A DNA stretch of 64,000 bases, from contig NZ_LGED01000002.1 in NCBI RefSeq assembly GCF_001280085.1, positions 100,578-164,577 on the forward strand, written 5' to 3'. Positions 47,106 through 55,755 of the stretch are shown piece after piece (within the stretch, counting starts at the first letter, position 1; the number at the start of each line of letters is the position of its first letter). The stretch is from Saccharothrix sp. NRRL B-16348. GTDB lineage: Bacteria; Actinomycetota; Actinomycetes; Mycobacteriales; Pseudonocardiaceae. Made by a program: the position numbers and the translations under genes. The notes below the pieces were generated by a model, which was given only the letters and a program-made list of their open reading frames with translations, ran no database searches and had not been told where the DNA came from.

Positions 47106-47129
47106 GTGATCGCGTGATCGCGTGATCGC
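47106..47129. repeat. Tandem octamer (GTGATCGC)3 in a 5' leader
   Basis: Three exact copies of GTGATCGC lie 18 bases upstream of the CMD gene start, on the leader side of its promoter region. The unit is not a multiple of three, but it is outside coding sequence; copy-number change could alter spacing to the ribosome-binding site. Confidence 0.85.
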
Positions 47130-47195
47130 GACGGAGGCGCCGGTCCGCGACGAGAGGATCGGTTGCCGTGCCCCCAAACGTGAGATCAGTACACT

Positions 47196-47213
47196 ACTAC
47201 CTATCTTTGTAGT
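47196..47213 (-). promoter_or_regulatory. ACTAC-N8-GTAGT dyad upstream of the CMD gene
   Basis: The dyad lies about 110 bases upstream of the start at 47088 in the only AT-rich patch of the leader. Together with the neighbouring gap 47214-47447 it forms a 359-base divergent intergenic region with no supported gene; the sequence GGGTTCGAACCC at 47354-47365 resembles a tRNA T-arm but no tRNA body accompanies it. Confidence 0.45.
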
Positions 47214-47447
47214 CAAGCGGCACCACAGGGAGACCTTGACCAGTGTCGCCTACCGGCTCTAGCAGCCAACATCACCCGTTCGAAGGCTCGCCGAAGCCGG
47301 TCCACATCACTACCGTCTACTGAAGTGGTCTCCCGAGGTTGAGGAGATTGGCGGGGTTCGAACCCACGGGCCGACATCGCGGTGGTGGACCGGCCGTGTG
47401 GTTGAGTGTTCGACCATTGTCCCCACAACCATGTACTCTATGGATTC

Positions 47448-48116
47448 ATGGAGGACGTGACGGATGGCCCGGCCAACAAGGCGGCTTTGTTCGAAGCGTT
47501 CGCCCAGGTGGGCAAGGCGCTCGCCAGCGGGAAGCGGCTGGAGATGATCGACGTGCTCGCCCAGGGCGAGCGGTCGGTCGAGGTGCTGGCCACCACCGTG
47601 GGCATCGGGTTGACGACCGCCTCCAACAACCTCCAGGTGCTCAAGCAGGCAGGCCTGGTCGCCACCCGCCGCGAGGGCACGAAGGTCTTCTACCGGCTCG
47701 CCGGCGCCGACGTCATGGCCTTGTGGGCGCAGCTGCGCGAAGTCGCGTCCGGGCACCTCGCCGGCGTCGACCGCGCCCGCGCCGCCTACCTCGGCCCCGA
47801 CGACACCGAGCAGCTGACCCGCGACGAGCTGCTCCGGCGGATCGAGCAGGGCGACGTCACGGTGATCGACGTGCGGCCGCGCGAGGAGTACGACGCCGGG
47901 CACATCCCGGGCGCGCTGTCCGTCCCGTTGCACGAGCTCGCCGACCGGCTCGCCGACCTCCCCGCCGACAGCACGGTGGTGGCCTACTGCCGCGGCTCCT
48001 ACTGCGTGCTCGCACACGACGCTGTGCGCACCCTGCTCGCCAACGGCCGCACGGCCGTCCGCCTGGCCGACGGCATGCTGGAGTGGAAGCTGGCGGACCT
48101 GCCGCTCGCGCGCTGA
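47448..48116 (+). CDS. ArsR-type regulator fused to a rhodanese domain
   Basis: Encodes 222 residues. Residues about 10-95 are an ArsR winged helix (KALASGKRLEMIDVLAQGE, LTTASNNLQVLKQAGLVATR, REGTKVFYRLA). Residues about 125-215 are a rhodanese domain (VTVIDVRPREEYDAGHIPGA, then the active-site loop AYCRGSYC near residue 180). Such fusions are candidate sulfane-sulfur or thiol sensors that form a persulfide on the rhodanese Cys. The promoter hexamer TACTCT (47434-47439) sits so close to the ATG that the transcript may be leaderless. Neighbouring PLP and MBL-rhodanese genes support a sulfur role. Confidence 0.9.
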   Translation: MEDVTDGPANKAALFEAFAQVGKALASGKRLEMIDVLAQGERSVEVLATTVGIGLTTASNNLQVLKQAGLVATRREGTKVFYRLAGADVMALWAQLREVASGHLAGVDRARAAYLGPDDTEQLTRDELLRRIEQGDVTVIDVRPREEYDAGHIPGALSVPLHELADRLADLPADSTVVAYCRGSYCVLAHDAVRTLLANGRTAVRLADGMLEWKLADLPLAR

Positions 48117-48126
48117 TCCGCGCCCG

Positions 48127-49494
48127 TCAGCGGAACGTCGCCATCGCCCGGACCAGTCGGTCCACCTCGTCGTCGTCGGTGACGACGCTCGGTCCGAACC
48201 GCACGTAGGACTCCCGGTACGGCGTGGTCCCGGCCGCGATGCGGTGCTCGTCGTGGAGCCGACCCACCACCTGCTCGCCGTCGACCCCCTCGACCTCGCA
48301 GCAGACGATGCCCGCGGACACCTCCGCCGACCGCGGCGTGACGACCCGCACGGCGGGCAACCCGGCCAGTCCCTCCTTCAGCCGCGCCACCTGGCTCCTG
48401 ATCCGCTCGGCGACCCTTGACCGGCCGATCGCCTCCTGGAACGCGACGGCCTCCGGCAGCGCCCAGCGGTTCTCGAAGCTGTGGTAGCCGCCGGGGGTGT
48501 TGAGGGTGCCCGGGTCGCCGACCGGGGGTCGACCGGTGAGCCACCCGGTGAACGCCGGGACCGAGAAGCTCGGGATGACGGTGTCCACCCGCGGCCAGGC
48601 CGACGGCCGCCCCCACACGAACCCGGTCCCGCGCGGGCCGAACAGCCACTTGTGGGTCGAGGCCATGAAGAAGTCCGCGCCGAGGTCGGGGATGTCGACG
48701 TCCTCGGCGGCGAACCCGTGCACACCGTCGACGCACAGCAGGATGCGCTCCCGCTCGCCGCGCCGCGCGTTGATGCGGGCGATCGCGTCGGAGACGGCCC
48801 GGATCGGCACCTTGACGCCGGTGCTGGAATGCACCCACGTCAGCGCCACGACACGGGTCCGGCCGGTCACCGCGCGGCGCAGCCGGTCGGTCATCTCCTC
48901 CGCGGACGCGGTCGCCGGGTCCGCGTACAGGGGCACTTGGCGCACGCGTACCCCGTGCGCGCTCGCCCGCAGCCTCAGGCTTTCATGCGTGGAGTAGAAC
49001 TCGTGCGGCGTCGTGAGCACCTCGTCCCCGGGCTTCAGCCGCAGGCCGCCGTAGACGAGTCCGATGCCCATCGTCGCGCTGTCGGTCAGGGCGATCTCGC
49101 CCGGCATCGCGCCGGTGTACCTCGCGAGCGCCGCCTGCGCACGCCCGCTGTACTCCAAATCAGCGACACCCATGTGGAAATCCGCCGGGGAACTGTCGAG
49201 CCGATCACGGAAGAAGGCTATTGCTTCCCGTACCGAGCGCGGTGGAGAGGCGAGCATGAACGCGGCGAAGTGCGCGTAGTCGGGCCTCAGCGCGAACTCG
49301 CGGCGCACCGAGCCCCAGTCGCCGGGGTCGAACGCCGCAGACGTCGCCTCCGCTTCGACCACCGACTGGGCGGCCACCGCTCCAGCAGCCGTTGCCGCGG
49401 CACCGACCCACGCCCCGGCACGCAGCACCGCACGTCGGCCGACCGCACCATCAGCCTGCGCCGCCAACCGGGGAACACCGTCGTTTGACACCAT
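48127..49494 (-). CDS. Tat-type class V aminotransferase-fold enzyme
   Basis: Encodes 455 residues. The N-terminus has twin arginines before a hydrophobic segment (GRRAVLRAGAWVGAAATAAG), so export by the Tat route is likely. The remainder is a class V PLP fold resembling isopenicillin-N epimerase-like and cysteine-desulfurase-like proteins: EIALTDSATMGIGLVYGG, LTTPHEFYSTHESLRLRA, LLCVDGVHGFAAEDVDIPDL and the Schiff-base lysine in FMASTHKWLFGPRGTGF. It lacks the C-terminal mobile-loop cysteine motif of the desulfurase at 10483. It is convergent with the ArsR-rhodanese gene and divergent from the persulfide-dioxygenase-like gene. Confidence 0.87.
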   Translation of the reverse strand: MVSNDGVPRLAAQADGAVGRRAVLRAGAWVGAAATAAGAVAAQSVVEAEATSAAFDPGDWGSVRREFALRPDYAHFAAFMLASPPRSVREAIAFFRDRLDSSPADFHMGVADLEYSGRAQAALARYTGAMPGEIALTDSATMGIGLVYGGLRLKPGDEVLTTPHEFYSTHESLRLRASAHGVRVRQVPLYADPATASAEEMTDRLRRAVTGRTRVVALTWVHSSTGVKVPIRAVSDAIARINARRGERERILLCVDGVHGFAAEDVDIPDLGADFFMASTHKWLFGPRGTGFVWGRPSAWPRVDTVIPSFSVPAFTGWLTGRPPVGDPGTLNTPGGYHSFENRWALPEAVAFQEAIGRSRVAERIRSQVARLKEGLAGLPAVRVVTPRSAEVSAGIVCCEVEGVDGEQVVGRLHDEHRIAAGTTPYRESYVRFGPSVVTDDDEVDRLVRAMATFR

Positions 49495-49668
49495 CGCGGC
49501 CTCCCGCCAAAGACGACCAAGACCTCCGACACGCTAGCACTCGACTATATCTAGCTGAAGCGTTTTCCCCGCATTACGACATCTGCCCGACCGGCTGCCC
49601 CCGTGTACCGAACGCGGTGAGCCGATATCGTGGCACCGGCCGACTGCGCGACCGAGAGGCGAAGCACG

Positions 49669-51030
49669 ATGGCGACGGTTGATGTTTTCCCGCTCGTGGA
49701 CGAGGGGTTGGGCAACTCCGCCTACCTGGTCGACCTGGGTGACGGACGTGGTCTGGTCGTCGACGCGAGCCTGGACCTCCGCCGGGCGTGGGCCGCGGCC
49801 CACCGCCGCGGGCTGACCCTGGCGTTCGCGGCCGAGACCCACCTGCACGCGGACTTCGTCTCGGGCGCACGGCAGCTCGCGGAGACCGCAGGCGCGCGGG
49901 TGCTGGCCTCGGCGGCGGGCCGCCGCGAGTTCCCCCACCTCGGACTGCGCGACGACGAGGAGGTGGACCTGGGCGGTCTCCGGCTGCGTGCCCTGACCAC
50001 TCCCGGCCACACCCACGAGCACCTCGCGTACCTGCTCTTGGACGGCGACCGCCCGGTCGGGGTGTTCACCGGCGGCTCGCTCCTGGTCGGCACCGCCGCC
50101 CGCACCGACCTGGTGGCCCCGGAGCAGACCACTCCCCTGGCCCGCGCCCAGCACGCCTCGCTGCGCAGGCTCGCGCGGCTGCCCGACGACGTGGTGGTGT
50201 GGCCGACCCATGGCGCGGGCTCGTTCTGCTCTGCGGCGCCCGGCGCCGAGCGCACCAGCACCATCGGTCACGAAAAGGCGACGAACCCCCTGCTGCGCAT
50301 CGAGGACGAGGACACCTTCGTCACGGCCCTGCTCGGATCGCTCGGCAGCTACCCCACGTACTTCCGACAACTGCCGGAGGTCAACCGCCGGGGCCCGGAA
50401 CTGCTCAAGGCCGACCCGGCGTTGGCGGCGCTCGACGTGCCGGCGGTCGAGTCGCTCGTGTCGGCGGGCGCGGACGTCGTCGACGTGCGACCGGTGGCGG
50501 ACTTCGCCGCCGGGCACGTCCCCGGAGCGCTGTCCGATCCCCTGCGCCCGGCGTTCGCCTCGTGGCTCGGCTGGCTGACCGCGCTCGACCGCCCTCTGGT
50601 GATCGTGCGCGACCCGGACCAGGACGCCGACGACATCGCGTGGCAGGCGGCGAAGATCGGTTGCGACGTGGTCGGCGAGCTGGCCGGGGGCATGGCGGCC
50701 TGGACGGCAGAGGGGCGCCCGACGGCCTCGATCGACCTGCTGCAGGCCGCGGACCTCGACCACGCCGCCGTGCTGGACGTGCGCCAGCGGGCGGAGTACG
50801 CCGCCGGCCACGTCCCGGGCGCGACGCACCTCGAACTCGGCGCGGTCGCCGACCACGCCGACGAGCTGCCGACCGGGCGGACGATCGTGATGTGCGGCCA
50901 CGGCGAGCGCGCGATGAGCGCGGCCAGCGTGCTGCGACGCGCCGGTCACCGAGATGTCGCCGTGGTCACCGGTGGTCCGCGGGAGTGGGCGGAGGCGACC
51001 GGCGCATCGCTGGTCACGGACGCCGGCTGA
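49669..51030 (+). CDS. MBL-fold persulfide-dioxygenase-like protein with two rhodanese domains
   Basis: Encodes 453 residues: an ETHE1-type metallo-beta-lactamase domain (AETHLHADFVSGARQ giving HxHxD, later TPGHTHEHLAYLL and VWPTHGAGSFC), then two rhodanese-like domains. The first rhodanese (VVDVRPVADFAAGHVPGALS) lacks a catalytic Cys at the loop (VIVRDPDQDAD); the second (AVLDVRQRAEYAAGHVPGAT) has one in IVMCGHGERAMSAAS. Proteins of this build oxidise glutathione- or other low-molecular-weight persulfides to sulfite. ATG 49669 follows GAGAGGC. The 174-base divergent gap 49495-49668 has an AT-rich patch at 49541-49560 as likely shared promoter. Confidence 0.92.
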   Translation: MATVDVFPLVDEGLGNSAYLVDLGDGRGLVVDASLDLRRAWAAAHRRGLTLAFAAETHLHADFVSGARQLAETAGARVLASAAGRREFPHLGLRDDEEVDLGGLRLRALTTPGHTHEHLAYLLLDGDRPVGVFTGGSLLVGTAARTDLVAPEQTTPLARAQHASLRRLARLPDDVVVWPTHGAGSFCSAAPGAERTSTIGHEKATNPLLRIEDEDTFVTALLGSLGSYPTYFRQLPEVNRRGPELLKADPALAALDVPAVESLVSAGADVVDVRPVADFAAGHVPGALSDPLRPAFASWLGWLTALDRPLVIVRDPDQDADDIAWQAAKIGCDVVGELAGGMAAWTAEGRPTASIDLLQAADLDHAAVLDVRQRAEYAAGHVPGATHLELGAVADHADELPTGRTIVMCGHGERAMSAASVLRRAGHRDVAVVTGGPREWAEATGASLVTDAG

Positions 51031-51042
51031 ACGGTCGGCTTC

Positions 51043-51089
51043 CCCGCCGTCCGGAAACCCGGTGGCGGCCGGGGTGCCCAGACGGCGGG
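51043..51089. terminator. Hairpin between convergent genes
   Basis: CCCGCCGTC (51043-51051) pairs with GACGGCGGG (51081-51089) between the persulfide-dioxygenase-like stop (51030) and the minus-strand stop at 51107. Confidence 0.6.
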
Positions 51090-51106
51090 CGCTCGTGGTG
51101 ACGACG

Positions 51107-53269
51107 CTAATGCGCGTCGCCGAAGGCCCGGATCGCGCTGGTGAAGAACCGCCATGCCTGCGCACGGGTCAGGTGGCCGGCCGCGACGATGTCCTCCAGC
51201 GCCCTGACGACGCAGGCCGCGTACCGGTGGCGGGGCATCGCCGGATCGTCGTAGCCGCAAGGGATCTCGGGGAACGTGACGCGCTCGCCCGCCCGGACGT
51301 CGTACAGCTTGTTGCGCACGCCGCCCGGCCACAGGACCTCGACCGTGCCGGTGCCGGCCGCGCCCATGCCGAACGTGCCCTCGCCGGAGTCCTGCGACGC
51401 GTAGGACGATCCCGCGGTGACGGGGTGCAACGCGGGCGCGCCGTTCTTCGGCGTGAACTTCACCATCGCGCCGATGCCGTTGCGGTTGACCTGACCGTCG
51501 GGTGTCGTCCCGACGCTGCCGAGCGTGCGCACCGTGGCCGAGCCGTTGCCGTTGCCGCCGTTGATCTCGACCGAGAGGTCGCCCTCGACCGTGTGGTTGC
51601 CGGTCGGGACGAACACCGAGCCCTCGATCCGGTACACCTTGAGGAACGCGGCCTCCTCGTCGAACACGCCGTACCGGTCGAACCGCACCTCGTCCTTGTA
51701 CCTGGTGGTGTCGCCGACCTTGATCGACTGCGCCGCGCTGACGATGTCGGTGAAGCCGTCCCGGTCCAGGTCGCCGACGGCCACGCCGATGACGCTGCGC
51801 TTGGTGTGGTCGGTGGTCGACAGGGCCGCCTCGTCGTAGTCGAATGACGGGAAGAAGCCCTTGCGCAGCGCGCCCGGCCCCTTGTTCCGCAGCAGCGTGC
51901 CGGGGTTGTCCGCAGTCACCAGGTTCATCCCGTCGATGCTCCCGTGGAGCAGGATGTCGGTGGCGCCGTCGTTGTCGTAGTCGAACGTCGAGGTGCCCCA
52001 CGCCCAGGGTGTGGCGCCCAGGCCGCCGAGCGTCGGGTCGGCGTCGCCGTTGTCGGTCACCGGTGTCGTGACGGAGCTGCGCCGCGAGTCCACGAACGTG
52101 CCGTCGGGGCGCTGGAGGAACCACCGGCTGGTCATGTCGCCGTTCTGGTGCGGCATGCCGGGCACCGGCAGCTTCATGTAGTCGCCCGCGTTGGAGGCGA
52201 ACAGGTCGAGCGTGCCGTCGAAGTTGAAGTCGCCGAACGAGGTGCCGGCCCAGCCTCCCCACTCGGCGAGGCCCGCGCTCGTCGTGATGTCCTCGAAGCG
52301 ACCGGCGCCGTCGTTGCGGTGGACCCGGACGAACCCCCGGTCCACCCCGCCGTACTTCTTCGGCTGCACCAGTGCCTGGTGGTTGGACGTGACGAGGTCG
52401 GTGTCGCCGTCCTGGTCGTAGTCCACGGCGGTGACCGACCAGGTGAGCTCTTCACGCGCCGGGTCGGGCACCACCCCGTCGATCTTGACGGGCGCGAAGC
52501 CGGACGTGGCGCTGATGTCGGTGAAGCTGCGCCCGTCGAGATTCTTGAACAGCTGGTTGGGCTGGTTCAACGCGTGCGGGACGCGGAGGATCGCCAACGC
52601 CGTGTTCATGTCGTAGGCGTTGGCTACGGCGATCTCGACCAGCCCGTCGTTGTCGATGTCGGCCATCGTGCAGCTGATGTGGCTGTAGGCACCCGCCGCG
52701 ATGTCCCCTGCGGCGCTGGTGATGTCGGCGAACGTGCCGTCGCCCTGGTTGCGCAGGAGGTGGTTGGCGGTGTTGCGGCCGAGCAGGTAGAGGTCGGTGT
52801 CGTCGTCGTTGTCGATGTCGCCCGCGCAGGCCCCGTTGACGTCGAGGTCGGTGAACGTGACGCCCGCGGCGGCGGCCGTGTCCACGAAGGACAGTCGACC
52901 CGTCTGCTCCAGCTGGTTCTGGTAGAGGCTGTTCGGGCTGCCGGGCCCGTTGCTGACGAAGAAGTCCAGGTCGTCGTCGCCGTCGTAGTCGAACACCACC
53001 ACACCTGGGACACCGTGGGTGTGCACCCCTTCCGCGGCGAAGTCCTCCTGGGTGACGTGCGGGCGCCGGAGGTTGGCCACGCTTCTCCAGTGCTCGGCCG
53101 AAGGCGTGCGCCGGTACCGGTCGAGCGCGGTGCCGGGCAGCGCGATCTCGGTGAACACGACCTGCCCGCCCGCCGGCGCCGACGCCGCCGGCGGGCCCGC
53201 GGCGACGGGCAGGGCCGCCAGCAGGATCACCGGGAGTCCCAGGCGGAGGGGACGGGAGAGGCGGGTCAT
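51107..53269 (-). CDS. Second secreted CRTAC1/ASPIC-UnbV-type repeat protein
   Basis: Encodes 720 residues with signal peptide (LRLGLPVILLAALPVAAGPP), Ca-loop FG-GAP/VCBS repeats (FDYDGDDDLDFFVSNGPG, GDIDNDDDTDLYLLGRN, ADIDNDGLVEIAVANAY, GDLDRDGFTDIVSAAQS), an ASPIC domain (RNGIGAMVKFTPKNG, VEVLWPGGVRNKLYDVRAGE) and a tail with Cys residues. It is collinear with the protein at 37247-39424 along its whole length, so one arose by duplication of the other or they are old paralogues. Both differ from the shorter cassette UnbV. Function unknown. Its promoter contains the AT-rich TAAAAT hexamer inside a CCACT/AGTGG dyad. Confidence 0.88.
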   Translation of the reverse strand: MTRLSRPLRLGLPVILLAALPVAAGPPAASAPAGGQVVFTEIALPGTALDRYRRTPSAEHWRSVANLRRPHVTQEDFAAEGVHTHGVPGVVVFDYDGDDDLDFFVSNGPGSPNSLYQNQLEQTGRLSFVDTAAAAGVTFTDLDVNGACAGDIDNDDDTDLYLLGRNTANHLLRNQGDGTFADITSAAGDIAAGAYSHISCTMADIDNDGLVEIAVANAYDMNTALAILRVPHALNQPNQLFKNLDGRSFTDISATSGFAPVKIDGVVPDPAREELTWSVTAVDYDQDGDTDLVTSNHQALVQPKKYGGVDRGFVRVHRNDGAGRFEDITTSAGLAEWGGWAGTSFGDFNFDGTLDLFASNAGDYMKLPVPGMPHQNGDMTSRWFLQRPDGTFVDSRRSSVTTPVTDNGDADPTLGGLGATPWAWGTSTFDYDNDGATDILLHGSIDGMNLVTADNPGTLLRNKGPGALRKGFFPSFDYDEAALSTTDHTKRSVIGVAVGDLDRDGFTDIVSAAQSIKVGDTTRYKDEVRFDRYGVFDEEAAFLKVYRIEGSVFVPTGNHTVEGDLSVEINGGNGNGSATVRTLGSVGTTPDGQVNRNGIGAMVKFTPKNGAPALHPVTAGSSYASQDSGEGTFGMGAAGTGTVEVLWPGGVRNKLYDVRAGERVTFPEIPCGYDDPAMPRHRYAACVVRALEDIVAAGHLTRAQAWRFFTSAIRAFGDAH

Positions 53270-53322
53270 GGTGCCCCCATTCGGAGTAGATCACTGACGA
53301 CCGAGCACAGACTCCGGCCTGT

Positions 53323-53344
53323 CCACTTCATTTTACTGTAGTGG
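53323..53344 (-). promoter_or_regulatory. CCACT-N12-AGTGG dyad with TAAAAT, promoter of the ASPIC gene
   Basis: On the minus strand the dyad encloses TAAAAT, about 55 bases upstream of the start at 53269. The remaining intergenic sequence 53345-53736 holds no supported gene; the AT-rich area 53560-53700 is likely to contain the rightward promoter of the carbamoyltransferase. Confidence 0.45.
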
Positions 53345-53736
53345 CATGCCGGGAGTACGTCCAGCAGACCTAGCAGGCATGACGACGTCCCGCGCCCGTA
53401 CATGTGCTGACGCGCACGGCAAGCAGCCGAGCACGCGCGACCGCGGCCGACCGGACGCCGGCACCAGGTCGTTCACAGACCACTATCGGTTCAGCAAGTC
53501 CACCGCCGCAGTCGACAACGCACTGGCGTTACGATCTCGCACCCCTGCGCTATTGCGCACGACATCATGAATAAACCGCGTGACCCCGTTCACAGTTCGG
53601 CAACCACCATTGACAGCAACAATTCCGATAACGCGCGAACCGTCATTAACGGCGAACCGACCGATCAGCGGTATGGCGTCTCGGACGACCGTGGTTCGGT
53701 GAAATGACGAACCACTGTCTGCGGAAGTGGAGCGAC

Positions 53737-55713
53737 ATGCTGACGTTGGGCATCAGCGGTCATTTCGACCTGCTGCCGGGGTTGTACCGGACCTACATGC
53801 ACGACGCCACCGCCTGTCTGGTGGCCGACGGCGAACTCGTCGTGGCGGTCGAAGAGGAGCGGTTCAACCGGATCAAGAAGACGAACAAGTTCCCGGCCGG
53901 CGCCATTCGCGCGTGCCTGGAACTGGCCGGTGTCGAGCCGGGCGAAATCGACGCCGTCGGCTACTACTTCGACCGCGACCTGGTCGACCTCGGGTTGGGC
54001 AACTTCCACGTGGCCACGCCGGTCCAGCCGGTCCGCTGGGGCATCGACCTCCTCCAGGAGAGGCTGCGCGAGCACTTCGACTGGGAAATCCCCGCCGACC
54101 GGATCATGTTCACCCGGCACCACCTCGCGCACGCGTGGTCGTCGTTCGCCCGGTCGGGCATGTCGGACGCGTTGGTGGTCGTGATGGACGGCCGCGGCGA
54201 GAACGTCTCGACCACGATCTACCTGGCCGGGTCGGGTGAGATGCGCGAGTTGCGGTCGTACTCCGTGCCGCAATCACTCGGTCTGCTCTACCAGGACGCG
54301 ATCGGGCACGTCGGCTACGGGTTCGGCGACGAGTATAAGGTCATGGGGCTGGCCCCGTACGGCGACCCGGCGACCTACCGCGAGCAGTTCCGCAGCCTCT
54401 ACACGCTCCTCCCCGACGGCGACTACGCCATGACGCCGCCGATGCCGGACATCAACCCCACCGTGGCCGCGTTCTACGACATGGGGTTCGTCGCGCGGCG
54501 CGCCGGCGAGCCGGTGACGCAGGAGCACAAGGACTTCGCCGCAGGACTCCAGGAAACGCTGGAGATCCTGGCCATGCACGTGCTCGCGCACTGGGCCCGG
54601 CAGACCGGCGCGACCAGGCTGTGCTTCACCGGCGGCGTCGCGCACAACAGCAGCCTCAACGGCGTGATCCTGCGCTCGGGCCTGTTCGACGAGGTGTTCG
54701 TGCACCCGTCGTCGCACGACGCCGGCGCGGCGGAAGGCGCGGCCATCGTCGCCGCGGCCCGTCTCGGCACGCCGCACACCAAGGTCGAACGGCTGGTGAG
54801 CGCGAGCCTCGGCCCCGACCTCGGCACACCGGACGAGGTGGAGCGGGCGTTGCGGGCGTGGAGCGGCATCGTCGAGATCGACCGCGCGGCCGACGTCGTG
54901 GGTGCGACGGCGGAACTGCTCGCGGGCGGCGCGGTGGTCGGGTGGGCGCACGGGCGTTCGGAGTTCGGGCCGCGCGCGTTGGGCAACCGGAGCATCCTGG
55001 CCGACGCACGACCGGTGGAGAACCGGGACCGGATCAACGCCATGGTGAAGAAGCGCGAAGGCTTCCGGCCGTTCGCGCCCGCCGTCACCCGCGAAGCCGC
55101 CGCCACCTACTTCGACCTCACCGACACCACGGCGGACCACAGCTTCATGTCGTTCGTGGTCCACGTCCACGACGACCGGCGAGCCGAACTGGGCGCCGTG
55201 ACGCACGTCGACGGCACCGCCCGGGTCCAGGTCGTCACACCCGAGGCCAACGCCCGCTTCCACGAGCTGATCACCCGGTTCGGCGAACTCACCGGCACAC
55301 CCGTCCTGCTCAACACCTCGTTCAACAACAACGCCGAACCGATCGTGCAATCCGTGCACGACACGCTCACCACGTACCTGACGACCGAAATCGACGTGCT
55401 CGTGGTCGAGGACTTCCTGGTCCGACGACGGGAGCCGGTCGCACAGGCGCTGGACGACCTGGTGCTGACGCTGCGCCCGGTGACCCGGCTGAGGCAGGAC
55501 TGGCGACCCGGCGACGAGGTGAAGGGCGAGGTCTACCTGGACTACTCGTTCGGCCCTTCGGCGACGGTGTCACCGGCCGTGTTCAACCTGTTGGCCGCGG
55601 CGGACGGCGAGAGCACGGTGGCCGCGTTGGCCGGGACGCTGACCGACGAGGTGCGCGCGGAACTGGTGTCGTTGTGGCAGCGGCGGTTCTTCGCGCTCAC
55701 GCCCAAGCCCTGA
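53737..55713 (+). CDS. NodU/TobZ-family carbamoyltransferase
   Basis: Encodes 658 residues with the two-domain architecture of antibiotic O-carbamoyltransferases. The N-terminal Kae1-like domain shows LGISGHFDLLPGLYRTYMHD, RHHLAHAWSSFARSG with the metal-binding histidines, and LCFTGGVAHNSSLNG. The C-terminal YrdC-like domain shows GRSEFGPRALGNRSILAD, KKREGFRPFAPAVTREA and LNTSFNNNAEPIV. The enzyme makes carbamoyladenylate and transfers the carbamoyl group to a hydroxyl, typically of a sugar or macrolide. A long C-terminal stretch (about 560-658) continues beyond the core. ATG 53737 has GTGGAG upstream. It is convergent with a macrolide-type glycosyltransferase, consistent with tailoring of the adjacent polyketide. 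Confidence 0.93.
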   Translation: MLTLGISGHFDLLPGLYRTYMHDATACLVADGELVVAVEEERFNRIKKTNKFPAGAIRACLELAGVEPGEIDAVGYYFDRDLVDLGLGNFHVATPVQPVRWGIDLLQERLREHFDWEIPADRIMFTRHHLAHAWSSFARSGMSDALVVVMDGRGENVSTTIYLAGSGEMRELRSYSVPQSLGLLYQDAIGHVGYGFGDEYKVMGLAPYGDPATYREQFRSLYTLLPDGDYAMTPPMPDINPTVAAFYDMGFVARRAGEPVTQEHKDFAAGLQETLEILAMHVLAHWARQTGATRLCFTGGVAHNSSLNGVILRSGLFDEVFVHPSSHDAGAAEGAAIVAAARLGTPHTKVERLVSASLGPDLGTPDEVERALRAWSGIVEIDRAADVVGATAELLAGGAVVGWAHGRSEFGPRALGNRSILADARPVENRDRINAMVKKREGFRPFAPAVTREAAATYFDLTDTTADHSFMSFVVHVHDDRRAELGAVTHVDGTARVQVVTPEANARFHELITRFGELTGTPVLLNTSFNNNAEPIVQSVHDTLTTYLTTEIDVLVVEDFLVRRREPVAQALDDLVLTLRPVTRLRQDWRPGDEVKGEVYLDYSFGPSATVSPAVFNLLAAADGESTVAALAGTLTDEVRAELVSLWQRRFFALTPKP

Positions 55714-55720
55714 CGGCGGC

Positions 55721-55748
55721 GCCGGTGGTCCTGGGCGGGACCACCGGC
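55721..55748. terminator. Bidirectional hairpin, 11-bp perfect stem
   Basis: GCCGGTGGTCC (55721-55731), loop TGGGCG, GGACCACCGGC (55738-55748), in the 42-base gap between the convergent carbamoyltransferase and glycosyltransferase genes. Confidence 0.8.
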
Positions 55749-55755
55749 GGCTGCG

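Noticed and set aside
47354..47365. GGGTTCGAACCC resembling a tRNA T-arm, possible tRNA or attachment site
   Set aside because: It is a perfect 12-base palindrome, and neither strand shows the D-arm, anticodon arm or acceptor pairing of a tRNA. No integrase or second copy is visible.
53346..53570. 74-codon open frame in the ASPIC/carbamoyltransferase gap
   Set aside because: No ribosome-binding site and low-complexity sequence without homology pattern; the region is better read as promoter DNA.
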